A stretch of 64,000 nt of DNA from JBFXCS01 sp050181915 (GCA_050181915.1 JBFXCS010000001.1:372001-436000); one strand, 5' to 3'. Positions 1 to 8,703 are shown, counted from the stretch's first letter. Program-made: numbers and translations. The notes: a model not told the origin generated them from the sequence alone.

Positions 1-867
1 TCGGCGCAGCACGGGCGCGGCATCGGGGACCTGCTCGACGCGGTGGTCGAGCGGCTCCCGGACGCGCCCGGCGCCCCGCGCGCCGACGAGCGCGACCCGG
101 CGGTGTGCATCCTCGGCCGCCCGAACGTGGGCAAGAGCTCGATCCTCAACGCCATCCTCGGCGAGGAGCGGGTGGTCGTGCACGACCGTCCGGGCACCAC
201 CCGCGATCCGATCGACACGCTGGTGGAGGTCGGGGGACGGCGCGTGGTGCTGATCGACACCGCGGGCCTGCGCAAGCGCGGGCGGATGCGCGAGGACGTC
301 GAGCACTACAGCCAGATCCGCGCCCTGCAGGCGGCCGAGCGCAGCGACGTCGCCCTGGTGGTGGCCGACGCCACGGAGGGGCTCACCGACGCCGACCTGG
401 GGGCGGTGGACCGGGCCGCCCGGGCCCACTGCGCCACGATCCTGGTGCTCAACAAGTGGGACCTGGCCCAGCCGGATCTCGACCACATCCGCGGCCGGCT
501 GCGGCGCAAGTCGCGCCAGCACCCCCAGGTGGAGGTGTGCTCCGCCGTCACCGGTGAGGGCCTGCACCGGCTCCTGCCGGCGGCGCTGCGCCTGGAGGAG
601 CGCTACCGCGCCCGCATCTCCACCCGCGAGCTCAACGAGCTGCTGCGCGAGCTGGCCGAGGAGCGCCCGGGCCCGCGCCGCGGCCCGCGCCGCCTCTCCC
701 TGCGCTACCTCGTGCAGACCGGCGAGGCGCCGCCCACCTTCCGGCTCGACGTCAACGACCGCTCGCTGATGACCCGCGACTACGGCTTCTGGCTCGAGAA
801 CCGGATCCGCCAGCGCTTCGACCTCGACGGCGTCCCCCTGGTGATCGAGGTGCGCACCCGCACCTGA
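1..867 (+). CDS. der: Ribosome assembly GTPase Der (EngA), 3' part
   Basis: Der is a double-GTPase that helps mature the 50S subunit. The gene is already open at base 1, and the first visible residues (SAQHGRGIGDLLD) match the end of the first G domain, so the start lies before the window. The second G domain is complete: GRPNVGKS P-loop near 115-140, DRPGTTRD switch near 184-213, DTAGLRK near 253-276, NKWDL near 450-465 and SAVTGEG near 541-561. The last ~110 residues form the KH-like C-terminal domain. Calling the protein from the ATG/GTG region near 43 would wrongly truncate it. Confidence 0.95.
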   Translation, partial: SAQHGRGIGDLLDAVVERLPDAPGAPRADERDPAVCILGRPNVGKSSILNAILGEERVVVHDRPGTTRDPIDTLVEVGGRRVVLIDTAGLRKRGRMREDVEHYSQIRALQAAERSDVALVVADATEGLTDADLGAVDRAARAHCATILVLNKWDLAQPDLDHIRGRLRRKSRQHPQVEVCSAVTGEGLHRLLPAALRLEERYRARISTRELNELLRELAEERPGPRRGPRRLSLRYLVQTGEAPPTFRLDVNDRSLMTRDYGFWLENRIRQRFDLDGVPLVIEVRTRT

Positions 868-952
868 CGGGTGGGTCCGAACCGTTCTCCGGAGCGGGGC
901 AGTCTTGACCGTTCGTTTACCCCTCGCCGTCGGCGGCGGCGAGGGCCGTTGC

Positions 953-958
953 TACCCT
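953..958 (+). promoter_or_regulatory. -10-like hexamer TACCCT
   Basis: TACCCT lies 45 bases upstream of the lipoprotein start at 1004. The same gcTACCCT or TATGCT form recurs before several other transcription units in this window. No clear -35 is visible at the expected distance. Confidence 0.4.
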
Positions 959-1003
959 CGGCGGGAGCGTCCCCCATGTGAAAGGTCTGGAGGTTTCCCG
1001 CAG

Positions 1004-2644
1004 ATGGCCCCACAGATCATCGGTTCGTTGCGCCGTCGCACGGTGCTGGTAGCGGCCACCGTCGCCGTGGCCGGATCCGCCATCGCCGTGGCCGGGTGCG
1101 GCGGGGATTCACAGACCGGGGCGGCGCCCGGCGAGGTGGCGTCGTACGTCCCGGCCGCCAGTCCGATGTACCTCGAGCTGACGACCGACGTCGACGGCCC
1201 CCAGTGGACCCAGGTCGAGAAGCTCGCCCGGCTCTTCCCGGCGTATCCCGAGTTCGAGCGGATGCTCGACGAGGAGCTCAGCGGAGAGGGCGTCGACTTC
1301 GAGCGCGACGTCAAGCCGCTGCTCGGCGACCGGGCGGCGGTCGCGGCGCTGAGCCTGCCCGACGTGTCGGACACGGCGGGCGCGCTCACCAGCGGCGAGA
1401 CGCCGACCCTGCCGGGCGGCGCGGGCGACGAGCAGTTCGTCGGCGTGGTCGAGGTCGCGGACGGCAAGGAGGACGCCGTCAAGGCCCTGCTCACCCGCGA
1501 GGGCGCGACCCGGGCGGGCGAGCGCGGCGGGGCCGAGTACTACACGACCCCGGACGACGACACCGTCGTCGCCGTGGCGCCGGGCGCGGTCGTGGTGGCC
1601 GACGACACCACCAGCCTCTTCCAGGCGCTCGACGCCCACGAGAAGGGCGGCGACGCCACCCTCGCGGGCACCGACAAGTTCACGGACGCCCTCGGCAAGC
1701 TCCCGGCCGACGTGTTCGGGCAGGCCTACATGGACATCGGGTCGATCGCCCGGGCGTCCGGCGCCTCCCAGCAGCTCGAGCAGGCGGGCATCGCCGGCAT
1801 CGAGGACACCGTGTTCGCCGCGTCGATCGCGGCCGAGCCCGACGGCGTGCGCGTGAAGGGCGTCGTGCTCGACGCCCCGGAGCAGCCCCAGACCGAGTTC
1901 ACGCCCACCCTCACCGCCCAGGCCCCGGCCGACTCGATCGCCTACCTCGGCTTCTCGAACCTCACCGGCGTCGTCGAGCAGGTCCTGAACCAGGTGCGCG
2001 GCACCGCCGACGAGGAGACCCGCCAGCAGATCGACGCCTTCGCGGGCCAGCTGCCGGCCCTCCTGGGGGTCGGCGTCGACGACCTCGCCGCCCTCGGCTC
2101 GGGCGAGCACGCCGTGGTCGTGAGCCCCGGCACGCCCGACCCCGGCGTCGCCCTGGCGCTGAAGGTCGCCGACGGCGCCCGCGCCGGCGCCACGCTCGAC
2201 AAGCTCCGCGCCGGGATCCCCGGCCTGCTCAACAGCTTCAGCCCCGGCACCACGCTGCCGGCATGGCAGCAGGTCGACCTCGCCCACGGCGTGAAGGGCT
2301 GGCGCCTGCCCCTGTCGCCCGAGGCGGGCGTGGTCTACGGGGTCGACGGCGACCTGGCCGTGGTCGGCAGCACGGTCTCGGCGATCACCTCGCTGCAGGC
2401 GCCGACGGCGCCGCTCGCCAGCTCGGAGGCCTTCCAGCAGGGGACCGCCGGGATGCCCGACAAGGTCACCGGCCTCGCCTGGATCAACCTGCAGGAGGGC
2501 GTGGACGTGCTCAACAAGTACGGCGCCTTCGACGACGCCCCGGCGGAGGTCCTGGCCAACCTCGCCCCCGCCAAGAGCCTCGCGGCGTGGACCACCGGCG
2601 GCTCGGAGCCCACCTTCGAGGTCTTCCTGCGCCTCGCGCAGTAG
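1004..2644 (+). CDS. DUF3352-type secreted lipoprotein
   Basis: A 546-residue exported protein of unknown function. The N-terminus has arginines, a hydrophobic run and a lipobox ending AVAGC at about residues 23-27, so it should be lipid-anchored outside the membrane. The body, with paired repeats of extended strand and helix (for example AYMDIGSIAR and AYLGFSNLTG), resembles the DUF3352 family, which is frequent in deep-branching actinobacteria. I chose ATG 1004 because GGAGGT at 989-994 sits 9 bases before it; an earlier in-frame TTG at 905 has no such site and would bury the signal peptide. It stands alone between der and metK. The family name is from recognition of overall pattern and is less certain than the lipoprotein call. 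Confidence 0.7.
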   Translation: MAPQIIGSLRRRTVLVAATVAVAGSAIAVAGCGGDSQTGAAPGEVASYVPAASPMYLELTTDVDGPQWTQVEKLARLFPAYPEFERMLDEELSGEGVDFERDVKPLLGDRAAVAALSLPDVSDTAGALTSGETPTLPGGAGDEQFVGVVEVADGKEDAVKALLTREGATRAGERGGAEYYTTPDDDTVVAVAPGAVVVADDTTSLFQALDAHEKGGDATLAGTDKFTDALGKLPADVFGQAYMDIGSIARASGASQQLEQAGIAGIEDTVFAASIAAEPDGVRVKGVVLDAPEQPQTEFTPTLTAQAPADSIAYLGFSNLTGVVEQVLNQVRGTADEETRQQIDAFAGQLPALLGVGVDDLAALGSGEHAVVVSPGTPDPGVALALKVADGARAGATLDKLRAGIPGLLNSFSPGTTLPAWQQVDLAHGVKGWRLPLSPEAGVVYGVDGDLAVVGSTVSAITSLQAPTAPLASSEAFQQGTAGMPDKVTGLAWINLQEGVDVLNKYGAFDDAPAEVLANLAPAKSLAAWTTGGSEPTFEVFLRLAQ

Positions 2645-2645
2645 C

Positions 2646-2660
2646 GGGTCCCGCGGACCC
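2646..2660. terminator. Hairpin directly after the lipoprotein stop codon
   Basis: GGGTCC and GGACCC form a perfect 6-bp stem with a 3-base loop, starting 2 bases after the TAG. There is no T-tract, as is usual in this GC range. Confidence 0.4.
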
Positions 2661-2686
2661 CGGCGGACCCACCTCTCCGTCGCCCT

Positions 2687-2708
2687 GATCCCCCTCTACC
2701 GGGGGGTC
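2687..2708. terminator. Second hairpin between lipoprotein gene and metK
   Basis: GATCCCCC pairs with GGGGGGTC (8 bp, one G-U pair) around a 6-base loop. It lies 23 bases before the metK -10-like hexamer, so it may terminate upstream transcription or overlap a regulatory site. Confidence 0.4.
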
Positions 2709-2730
2709 ATGGCGGCGGGGAGGGTGTTGT

Positions 2731-2736
2731 TATGCT
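2731..2736 (+). promoter_or_regulatory. -10-like hexamer TATGCT for metK
   Basis: TATGCT lies 37 bases upstream of the metK start, giving a leader of about 30 bases with a good ribosome binding site. The leader is too short to hold a SAM riboswitch. Confidence 0.5.
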
Positions 2737-2773
2737 GGCCGCCGCCCGGGGCTATTCAAGGAGCGAATTCCGC

Positions 2774-3967
2774 ATGGCTGAGTTTCTGTTCACGTCCGAG
2801 TCCGTGACCGAAGGGCACCCCGACAAGATCGCCGACCAGATCTCTGACGGCGTCCTCGACGCGGTGCTGACCGACGATCCCTACGGGCGGGTGGCGTGCG
2901 AGACGCTCATCACCACCGGCCAGGTGGTGGTCGCCGGCGAGATCTCCACCAAGACCTACGTCGACATCCCGTCCGTCGTGCGCAACACCGTCCGCCGCAT
3001 CGGCTACACGCGGGCGAAGTACGGCTTCGACTGCGAGACGTGCGGCATCTCGGTCGCGCTCGACGAGCAGAGCCCCGACATCGCGCAGGGCGTCAACACC
3101 GCCCTCGAGGTGCGCGGCAAGGGCGACGCCGACCCCTACGACCTGCAGGGCGCCGGCGACCAGGGCCTCATGTTCGGCTACGCGACCGACGAGACGCCCG
3201 AGCTGATGCCGCTCCCGATCACCCTGGCCCACCGCCTGGCGGAGCGCCTCGCCGCGGTGCGGCGCGACAACCTCCCCTACCTGCGCCCCGACGGCAAGTC
3301 CCAGGTCACGGTGCGCTACGAGGACGGGGAGCCCAGGGAGGTCACCTCGGTCGTGATCTCCAGCCAGCACGCGCCGGACGTGTCCGGGGACCTGCTCCGC
3401 GACGAGATCACGGCGCACGTCATCAAGCCGGTGCTCGAGACCTTCGACCGCTGGCGCGAGGGCATCGACCTCTACATCAACCCCACCGGCCTGTTCGTGA
3501 TCGGCGGGCCGCAGGGCGACGCGGGCCTGACGGGCCGCAAGATCATCGTCGACACCTACGGCGGCTCGGCTCGGCACGGCGGGGGCGCCTTCAGCGGCAA
3601 GGACCCGTCGAAGGTCGACCGGTCCGCCGCCTACGCTGCCCGGTGGGTCGCCAAGAACGTCGTGGCGGCCGGCTTCGCCCGTCGCGCCGAGGTCCAGGTG
3701 GCCTACGCGATCGGCGTCGCGCACCCGCTGTCGATCTCGGTGCAGACGTTCGGCACCGAGACCCGCTCCCCGGAGCTGATCACCGAGTGGATCAAGGCGA
3801 ACTTCGACCTGCGCCCCGCGGCGATCGTGGAGAGGCTGGACCTGCGCCGGCCGATCTACTCCAAGACGGCGGCCTACGGCCACTTCGGCCGTCAGGACCC
3901 GGACTTCACGTGGGAGGACACCGCGATCGGCAAGGAGGCGGGCGGCCGCCTGGCCGCGACCGCCTAG
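2774..3967 (+). CDS. metK: S-adenosylmethionine synthetase
   Basis: MetK condenses methionine and ATP to S-adenosylmethionine in the cytoplasm. At 397 residues it has normal length. Family signatures are all present: GHPDKIADQISD near residues 14-25, GAGDQGLMFGYA near 125-136 and the glycine-rich HGGGAFSGKD loop near 267-276. I chose ATG 2774 because AAGGAG at 2758-2763 lies 10 bases upstream and the protein then starts MAEFLFTSESVTEGHPDK as in the family. priA follows immediately and seems to be translated from within or at the end of metK. Confidence 0.97.
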   Translation: MAEFLFTSESVTEGHPDKIADQISDGVLDAVLTDDPYGRVACETLITTGQVVVAGEISTKTYVDIPSVVRNTVRRIGYTRAKYGFDCETCGISVALDEQSPDIAQGVNTALEVRGKGDADPYDLQGAGDQGLMFGYATDETPELMPLPITLAHRLAERLAAVRRDNLPYLRPDGKSQVTVRYEDGEPREVTSVVISSQHAPDVSGDLLRDEITAHVIKPVLETFDRWREGIDLYINPTGLFVIGGPQGDAGLTGRKIIVDTYGGSARHGGGAFSGKDPSKVDRSAAYAARWVAKNVVAAGFARRAEVQVAYAIGVAHPLSISVQTFGTETRSPELITEWIKANFDLRPAAIVERLDLRRPIYSKTAAYGHFGRQDPDFTWEDTAIGKEAGGRLAATA

Positions 3968-6195
3968 CCCTCCCGGACGCGGGCGTCACGGAGGTCGCCC
4001 AGGTCCAGCCGCTCGTCGAGGCGCGCGACCTCGACCGGGCGTTCGACTACGCGGTGCCGGCCGGGATGGCCGGCGCCGCCGTGCCCGGGGCCCTGGTGGC
4101 CTGCCCGCTGGGGCCCCGCCGGGTGCTCGGGGTGGTGGTGGGGAGGGGGCCCGCGACCCACGAGGGCCGCCTGGTGGAGCTCGCCGGCGTCGTCGCCGCC
4201 GAGCCGGTGCCGCCCGATCTGCTCGAGCTGGCGCTCTGGGTGGCGCGCTACTACATGGCGCCGGTGGCGGCGTGCCTGCGCCTGGTGCTGCCGCCGGGGG
4301 CCGACGGCGCCCTGCGCCGCGGCCGCGACGGGGAGTGGCGTCTGGCGGCGCCGCCCACCGGCCCCGCCCCGCGTCTGGTGGCGAGCCTGCCGGCCGACGC
4401 CGCCGAGCCCTCGGGCGAGCGCCGGCGGGCCGTCGTCAGGACCCTCGCGCAGGCCGGCGGGCGCATGCCCGCCGCCCGGCTGGTGCGCGCGGCGGCCACC
4501 ACCATGCCCACGCTGCGGCGCATGGCGGCCGACGGCCAGATCGCCCTCGCGGGCGAGGCGCCGGCGGCGGCGCCGATCGAGGCCCTGGGCGGGCCCGCCC
4601 CGCCGCCCGACGTCCCTCCCGAGCCCACCGGCGACCAGCGCGCCGCGCTCGACGCCGTGCGGGCGGCGATGGGCGAGGGCCTCCCCCTGCTCCTGCACGG
4701 CGTCACCGGCTCGGGCAAGACGGAGGTGTACCTGCGCGCCATCGAGGAGGCGCGCGCCCGCGGGCGGGGCAGCCTCGTGCTGGTGCCCGAGATCGCCCTG
4801 ACCCCCCAGCTCCTGCGGCGCCTGCGGGCCCGACTGGGCGAGGGCGTCGCGATCTGGCATTCGGCGCTGTCGCCCGCCGAGCGGGCGTCCGAGCACGGGC
4901 GCGTCCGCCGCGGCGAGGCCGACGTGGTGCTGGGGGCGCGCAGCGCCGTGTTCGCGCCGGTGGCCCGGCTGGGCCTGGTGGTGGTCGACGAGGAGCACGA
5001 CCCGTCGTACAAGCAGGACTCGTCGCCGCGCTACGACGCCCGCCAGGTCGCCGCCCGCCGGGCCCGGGCGGCGGGGGCGGCCGTCGTCTACGGCACGGCC
5101 ACGCCGCGCCCGGAGACCTGGCGCGCCCTGCCGCGGCACACCCTGGGCGCCCGTCCCGGCGGCGCGGCTCCGCCGCGCATCGAGGTGGTCGACATGCGCC
5201 TGCAGGGGCCCGGTCCCGTGTCGCGGCCGCTGGCGTCGGCGCTCCACGCCGCCGCCGCCCGGGGCGAGAAGGCGGTGCTCCTCTCCAGCCGCCGCGGATT
5301 CGCGCTGATGGCGCTGTGCCGGGCGTGCGGCTGGATCGCCCGCTGCCCGCGCTGCGACGTCTCGCTCGTGCACCACGAGGCCCCGCCGCGCCTGGCCTGC
5401 CACCACTGCGGCCACGAGGAGCCGGTGCCCGGCGTGTGCCCGCGCTGCCACGCCGCCGACGTCGCCCGCCAGGGCTCCGGCGCCCAGGGGCTCGAGCGGG
5501 CCCTGCGCCGCCTGGTGCCGCGGGCGCGGCTGGTGCGGATGGACGGCTCGACGGCGTCCGGGCGCGGCGCGGTGGGACGGCTGCTCGACCGGTTCGCGGC
5601 GCCGGGGGCGGCCATCCTGCTGGGCACCCAGATGGTGGCGAAGGGCCACGACCTGCCCGAGGTGACCGTGGCCGGCGCCATCGACGCCGACGCCCCCCTG
5701 CAGCACGCCGACTTCCGCTCGGAGGAGCGCGCCTTCGGCCTGATCGTGCAGCTCGCCGGGCGCGCCGGCCGGCGCGGCGAGCCCGCCCGGGTGATCGTGC
5801 AGGCCTACGAGCCCGAGGCGCGCGCCGTGCGCCTCGGCGCGCGCCAGGCCGTGGCCGAGTTCCTCGACGAGGAGCTGGCGCGGCGCCGCGCCCACGACCT
5901 GCCGCCCCACTCCCACCTGGTCCGGGTCGTGCTCGAGGGGCAGCGGGCGGCCGCCGTCGCGGCCGCGGCGGCCGACCTCGCGGGCGCCCTGCGCGCGGTG
6001 GCACCGGCGCTCGGCGTGCTGGGGCCCGCGCCGCTCCACCGTCTGCGCGGGCGCACCCGGCGGGCGCTGCTGCTGCGCGGGGAGTGGGCAAGCGCCGTCA
6101 CCGTCCCGCTTCGCGCCGTGCTCGACGAGCGCCTCCCCGACCTGCGCCGCGCCGAGGTCCGCGCGGTGGTGGACGTCGACCCCCAGGACACCTGA
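3910..6195 (+). CDS. priA: Primosomal replication restart protein PriA (start uncertain)
   Basis: PriA binds stalled forks and reloads the replicative helicase. Helicase motifs are intact, unlike in many actinobacterial PriA proteins: P-loop GVTGSGKT near 4699-4722, DEEHD near 4987-5001. Eight zinc-binding cysteines run from CRACG to CPRC near 5317-5450. The start is a problem. Homology should begin near 4000 (VQPLVEARDLDRAFDY), but between the metK stop and base 4054 there is no in-frame ATG, GTG, TTG or CTG. The nearest in-frame GTG is at 3910 inside metK, used here as a formal start. A GGAGG at 3990-3994 points to initiation near 4000-4005 on a non-standard codon as an alternative. Downstream the gene ends with a hairpin. 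Confidence 0.9.
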   Translation: MGGHRDRQGGGRPPGRDRLALPDAGVTEVAQVQPLVEARDLDRAFDYAVPAGMAGAAVPGALVACPLGPRRVLGVVVGRGPATHEGRLVELAGVVAAEPVPPDLLELALWVARYYMAPVAACLRLVLPPGADGALRRGRDGEWRLAAPPTGPAPRLVASLPADAAEPSGERRRAVVRTLAQAGGRMPAARLVRAAATTMPTLRRMAADGQIALAGEAPAAAPIEALGGPAPPPDVPPEPTGDQRAALDAVRAAMGEGLPLLLHGVTGSGKTEVYLRAIEEARARGRGSLVLVPEIALTPQLLRRLRARLGEGVAIWHSALSPAERASEHGRVRRGEADVVLGARSAVFAPVARLGLVVVDEEHDPSYKQDSSPRYDARQVAARRARAAGAAVVYGTATPRPETWRALPRHTLGARPGGAAPPRIEVVDMRLQGPGPVSRPLASALHAAAARGEKAVLLSSRRGFALMALCRACGWIARCPRCDVSLVHHEAPPRLACHHCGHEEPVPGVCPRCHAADVARQGSGAQGLERALRRLVPRARLVRMDGSTASGRGAVGRLLDRFAAPGAAILLGTQMVAKGHDLPEVTVAGAIDADAPLQHADFRSEERAFGLIVQLAGRAGRRGEPARVIVQAYEPEARAVRLGARQAVAEFLDEELARRRAHDLPPHSHLVRVVLEGQRAAAVAAAAADLAGALRAVAPALGVLGPAPLHRLRGRTRRALLLRGEWASAVTVPLRAVLDERLPDLRRAEVRAVVDVDPQDT

Positions 6196-6213
6196 GGTCC
6201 TCCGCGCCGCCTG

Positions 6214-6228
6214 CGATGCGGGGCATCG
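6214..6228. terminator. Hairpin after priA
   Basis: CGATGC and GCATCG form a perfect 6-bp stem with a GGG loop, 18 bases after the priA stop. Confidence 0.35.
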
Positions 6229-6296
6229 GCCGCCGCGGCTGGCGAGACGGCGACCTCGCGGGGCGAGACGCCGGGATGTCGCGCGGGACCGTCCGC

Positions 6297-6302
6297 TACC
6301 CT
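6297..6302 (+). promoter_or_regulatory. -10-like hexamer TACCCT
   Basis: TACCCT lies 38 bases before the start at 6341, in the same gcTACCCT context as the sites at 953 and 21174. Confidence 0.4.
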
Positions 6303-6340
6303 GACCGGCGGTCCCGAAACTCGCCAAGGAGCGCCGTTCC

Positions 6341-7213
6341 ATGCCGGTTCCCCGTCTGTTCGAGGTATCGAACGATCCTCGAGAGCAGTGGGTGCACGTG
6401 CTCGCCACCCTGCTCGCCCTCGGCGGCCCGGATACGCGCACGGCCCTGGTCGAGGAGGTCTCGGGCGAGGCGCTCCCCGAGGCGGACGCGATCCTGGTGC
6501 GCGAGCAGCGCGAGATCCCGGACGCGGACGGCCTGGTGGCCGACATCGTCGCCCGCGGCGCCGGCTGGACCCTCGCGGTGCAGGCGACGCTGGCCTTCGA
6601 CGCCGACGAGGAGGCGCTCCTCGCCGCCACCTACGACGCCCTGTCGGCGGCCTACGACAAGATCATCCTGGTCGCGCTGACCCCCGACCGCAAGCCCCCG
6701 GCGTCGGTCACTGCGGCGGCGGCGGGCGGCCGCACCATCCGGCACCTCAGCTGGCTGCGCCTGCGCGACTGGGTGCAGGAGCGCCCCGAGCGCGGGCGCG
6801 TGCACGAGGCGAGCCACGATGCGCTGCTGCTGCGCGAGGCCGAGTACTTCCTCACCCCGCGGGTGGCCGAGCTCTACCGGCTGGAGGGCCTGATGCCGCT
6901 GGTCGACGCGACCCTGCGTCCCAGCCTGGCCGGCATCTTCTTCGACCTGAACGAGCTCGCCCCGGCGCCGCTGATCCAGAACGAGGAGGGCGCGGCGCGC
7001 GTCGCCTTCCCGCGCACCGGCGACCCCCAGGCCGAGATCGCGCTCGAGGGCGGCGCCCTGCGCCTGAGGGTGGCCACCGCCGAGGGCGGCCCCGGCTTCG
7101 CCGCCGCCGGCGAGGGCTGGGCCCTCCTCGACGTCGCCGCGCCCGCCTCGTACCTCGCGGCGCGGGGCTGGACCCAGACGACCGCGCGGAGCCTGCTGCC
7201 CGCCCGTCGGTGA
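6341..7213 (+). CDS. Hypothetical protein with a possible degenerate PD-(D/E)XK fold
   Basis: A 290-residue soluble protein that I do not firmly recognise. Residues about 55-125 read like the core of a PD-(D/E)XK nuclease: REIPDADGLVADIV, then a strand TLAVQATLAFD, a helix and ILVALTPDRKPP, which resembles the YLTPxGxxP stretch of that superfamily. The position where E-x-K should sit reads VQAT, so nuclease activity would be lost. No signal peptide or membrane segment is visible. AAGGAG at 6326-6331 supports ATG 6341. The stop overlaps the kinase start by 4 bases (GTGA), so the two are translationally coupled. The fold assignment is inference. Confidence 0.5.
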   Translation: MPVPRLFEVSNDPREQWVHVLATLLALGGPDTRTALVEEVSGEALPEADAILVREQREIPDADGLVADIVARGAGWTLAVQATLAFDADEEALLAATYDALSAAYDKIILVALTPDRKPPASVTAAAAGGRTIRHLSWLRLRDWVQERPERGRVHEASHDALLLREAEYFLTPRVAELYRLEGLMPLVDATLRPSLAGIFFDLNELAPAPLIQNEEGAARVAFPRTGDPQAEIALEGGALRLRVATAEGGPGFAAAGEGWALLDVAAPASYLAARGWTQTTARSLLPARR

Positions 7214-8640
7214 ACACCCTGGTGCTCGCCGGCCGCACCGTCGGCCCCTGGGCGCTCGAGGAGCGCATCGGGGCCGGCGGTCAGGCGGAGGTGTTCCGCG
7301 CGCGCCACGTCGCGTCGCGCCGGCCGGCGGCGGTGAAGCTGTTCCACCCCGCGGTGTGGGCCGATCCGGGCTTCCGGGTGCGCTTCCGCCGGGAGCGCGA
7401 GGCCCTCTCCCAGCTCCGTCACCCGCACGTCGTGCCGGTGCTCGACGCGGGCGAGGCCGACGGGCGCGGCTACCTGGCGATGGGTCTCGCCCGCGGCGGC
7501 ACCCTGGCGCAGCGCATCGCCCGCGGCGACCTGGGCCGGGACGAGGCGCTCGCCGTGCTGGCGGCGGTCGCGCGGGCCCTCGACGCCGCGCACGACGCGG
7601 GGCACCTGCATCGCGACGTGACCCCGGGCAACATCCTGCTCGATCCCGAGGGGCCGTGGCTGGCCGATTTCGGCATCGCCCGCCGCATCGACGCCACCGC
7701 CGTCACCGGCGAGGGCCTGCTCATCGGCACGGCCGGCTTCATGGCGCCCGAGGTGATCGCCGGACATCCCGCCGGACGCGCGGCCGACCGCTACGCCCTG
7801 GCGGCGGTGGCCTTCGAGGCGCTCGCCGGCAGACCCCCCTTCGAGGCGGACGGCGTCCCGGGCCTGCTGTACGCCCACGCCCACCGGCCGCCGCCGCGCG
7901 CGTCGGCGGTGCGCCCGGGCCTGCCGCGGTCGCTCGACCAGGCGCTCGCGCGCGGCCTGGCCAAGGATCCGGCCGGCCGCCCGGCCACGGCCGGCGCGCT
8001 GGTCGACTCCCTCGCCGCGGCGCTGCGGCCCGACCGCACCCGCGTCATGGGCCGGCCCGCCCCGTCCGCCGGGCGCCGGCGCCGCCTGCTCTCCGCCGGT
8101 CCGGCGGCCCTGCTCGTGAGCGGCGTCGTCGTGCTGGGCGCCGCCGCCGCGGGGCTCACCGCGACCCTCTCGGGCGGGGACGGCGCGGGAACCACCCGGT
8201 CCGCGTCGGGGGCGCCGCCGCCGGAGGCGGTCGTGCTCACGGTGCCGGGGGCGGGGGGCGCCGCGGTCGCCGCGGGCGCCGCCGCGCCCGATGACATGCC
8301 GGGCGTCGCCCCCGCGCCCGACGCGGCGGCCGCCGACGTCGGCGGCGCCCGGGTCGCGGCCGTCCCCGGCGGCTGGGAGCGCCTGGCGCCGGTCAGGCGC
8401 GCGCTCGCGGACCGGCGGGGGCTCACGGAGCGTCCGGTCGAGGTGGACGGCTCCCCGGTGGGCTACCGCGTGGGCGACGCGATCGACCTCCTCCTGGGCC
8501 TCACATCCCATCGCGGGCTGTTCGTGGTGGACGGCGCCGGCGGGACGTACGCGGTCGTGGTGACCGGGACCCTCCGCGACATCAACGACTACGTCGACTC
8601 GGTCGACGGTCTGCTCGTGGCCCCGCCGGAGGGCGCGTAG
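7210..8640 (+). CDS. Membrane Ser/Thr protein kinase, PknB-like
   Basis: A 476-residue eukaryotic-type kinase. The kinase domain fills about residues 8-280: glycine loop GAGGQAEVF near 21, catalytic lysine in AAVKLF near 41, HRDVTPGN near 134, DFGIA near 153 and APE near 180. A single membrane helix at about 295-320 is followed by a ~150-residue extracytoplasmic part without recognisable PASTA repeats. The catalytic loop carries T where Ser/Thr kinases normally have K (HRDxKPxN), which is unusual; the Asp and Asn are kept. The GTG start overlaps the upstream stop (GTGA), so the kinase and the nuclease-fold-like protein are probably partners, possibly as kinase and substrate. Confidence 0.88.
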   Translation: MNTLVLAGRTVGPWALEERIGAGGQAEVFRARHVASRRPAAVKLFHPAVWADPGFRVRFRREREALSQLRHPHVVPVLDAGEADGRGYLAMGLARGGTLAQRIARGDLGRDEALAVLAAVARALDAAHDAGHLHRDVTPGNILLDPEGPWLADFGIARRIDATAVTGEGLLIGTAGFMAPEVIAGHPAGRAADRYALAAVAFEALAGRPPFEADGVPGLLYAHAHRPPPRASAVRPGLPRSLDQALARGLAKDPAGRPATAGALVDSLAAALRPDRTRVMGRPAPSAGRRRRLLSAGPAALLVSGVVVLGAAAAGLTATLSGGDGAGTTRSASGAPPPEAVVLTVPGAGGAAVAAGAAAPDDMPGVAPAPDAAAADVGGARVAAVPGGWERLAPVRRALADRRGLTERPVEVDGSPVGYRVGDAIDLLLGLTSHRGLFVVDGAGGTYAVVVTGTLRDINDYVDSVDGLLVAPPEGA

Positions 8641-8644
8641 CCCA

Positions 8645-8674
8645 CCCGGCCCGGCGACGCCGCGCGGGGCCGGG
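8645..8674. terminator. Hairpin after the kinase gene
   Basis: CCCGGCCC (8645-8652) and GGGCCGGG (8667-8674) form a perfect 8-bp stem just after the kinase stop, ending 17 bases before the def -10 hexamer. Confidence 0.45.
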
Positions 8675-8691
8675 CGCGGGGGCGGCGATGC

Positions 8692-8697
8692 TACAGT
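8692..8697 (+). promoter_or_regulatory. -10 hexamer TACAGT for leaderless def
   Basis: TACAGT is followed by 6 bases and then the GTG start of def, so transcription should begin at the start codon. No Shine-Dalgarno sequence is present. Confidence 0.55.
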
Positions 8698-8703
8698 CGC
8701 GCC

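Noticed and set aside
2644..2774. SAM riboswitch before metK
   Set aside because: The predicted leader is about 30 bases, too short, and I see none of the SAM-I or SAM-II core elements.
3964..6630. Long open frame on the minus strand across priA
   Set aside because: It is an artefact of very high GC: the sense-strand priA motifs are complete and the antisense translation is low-complexity Arg/Gly/Ala without motifs.
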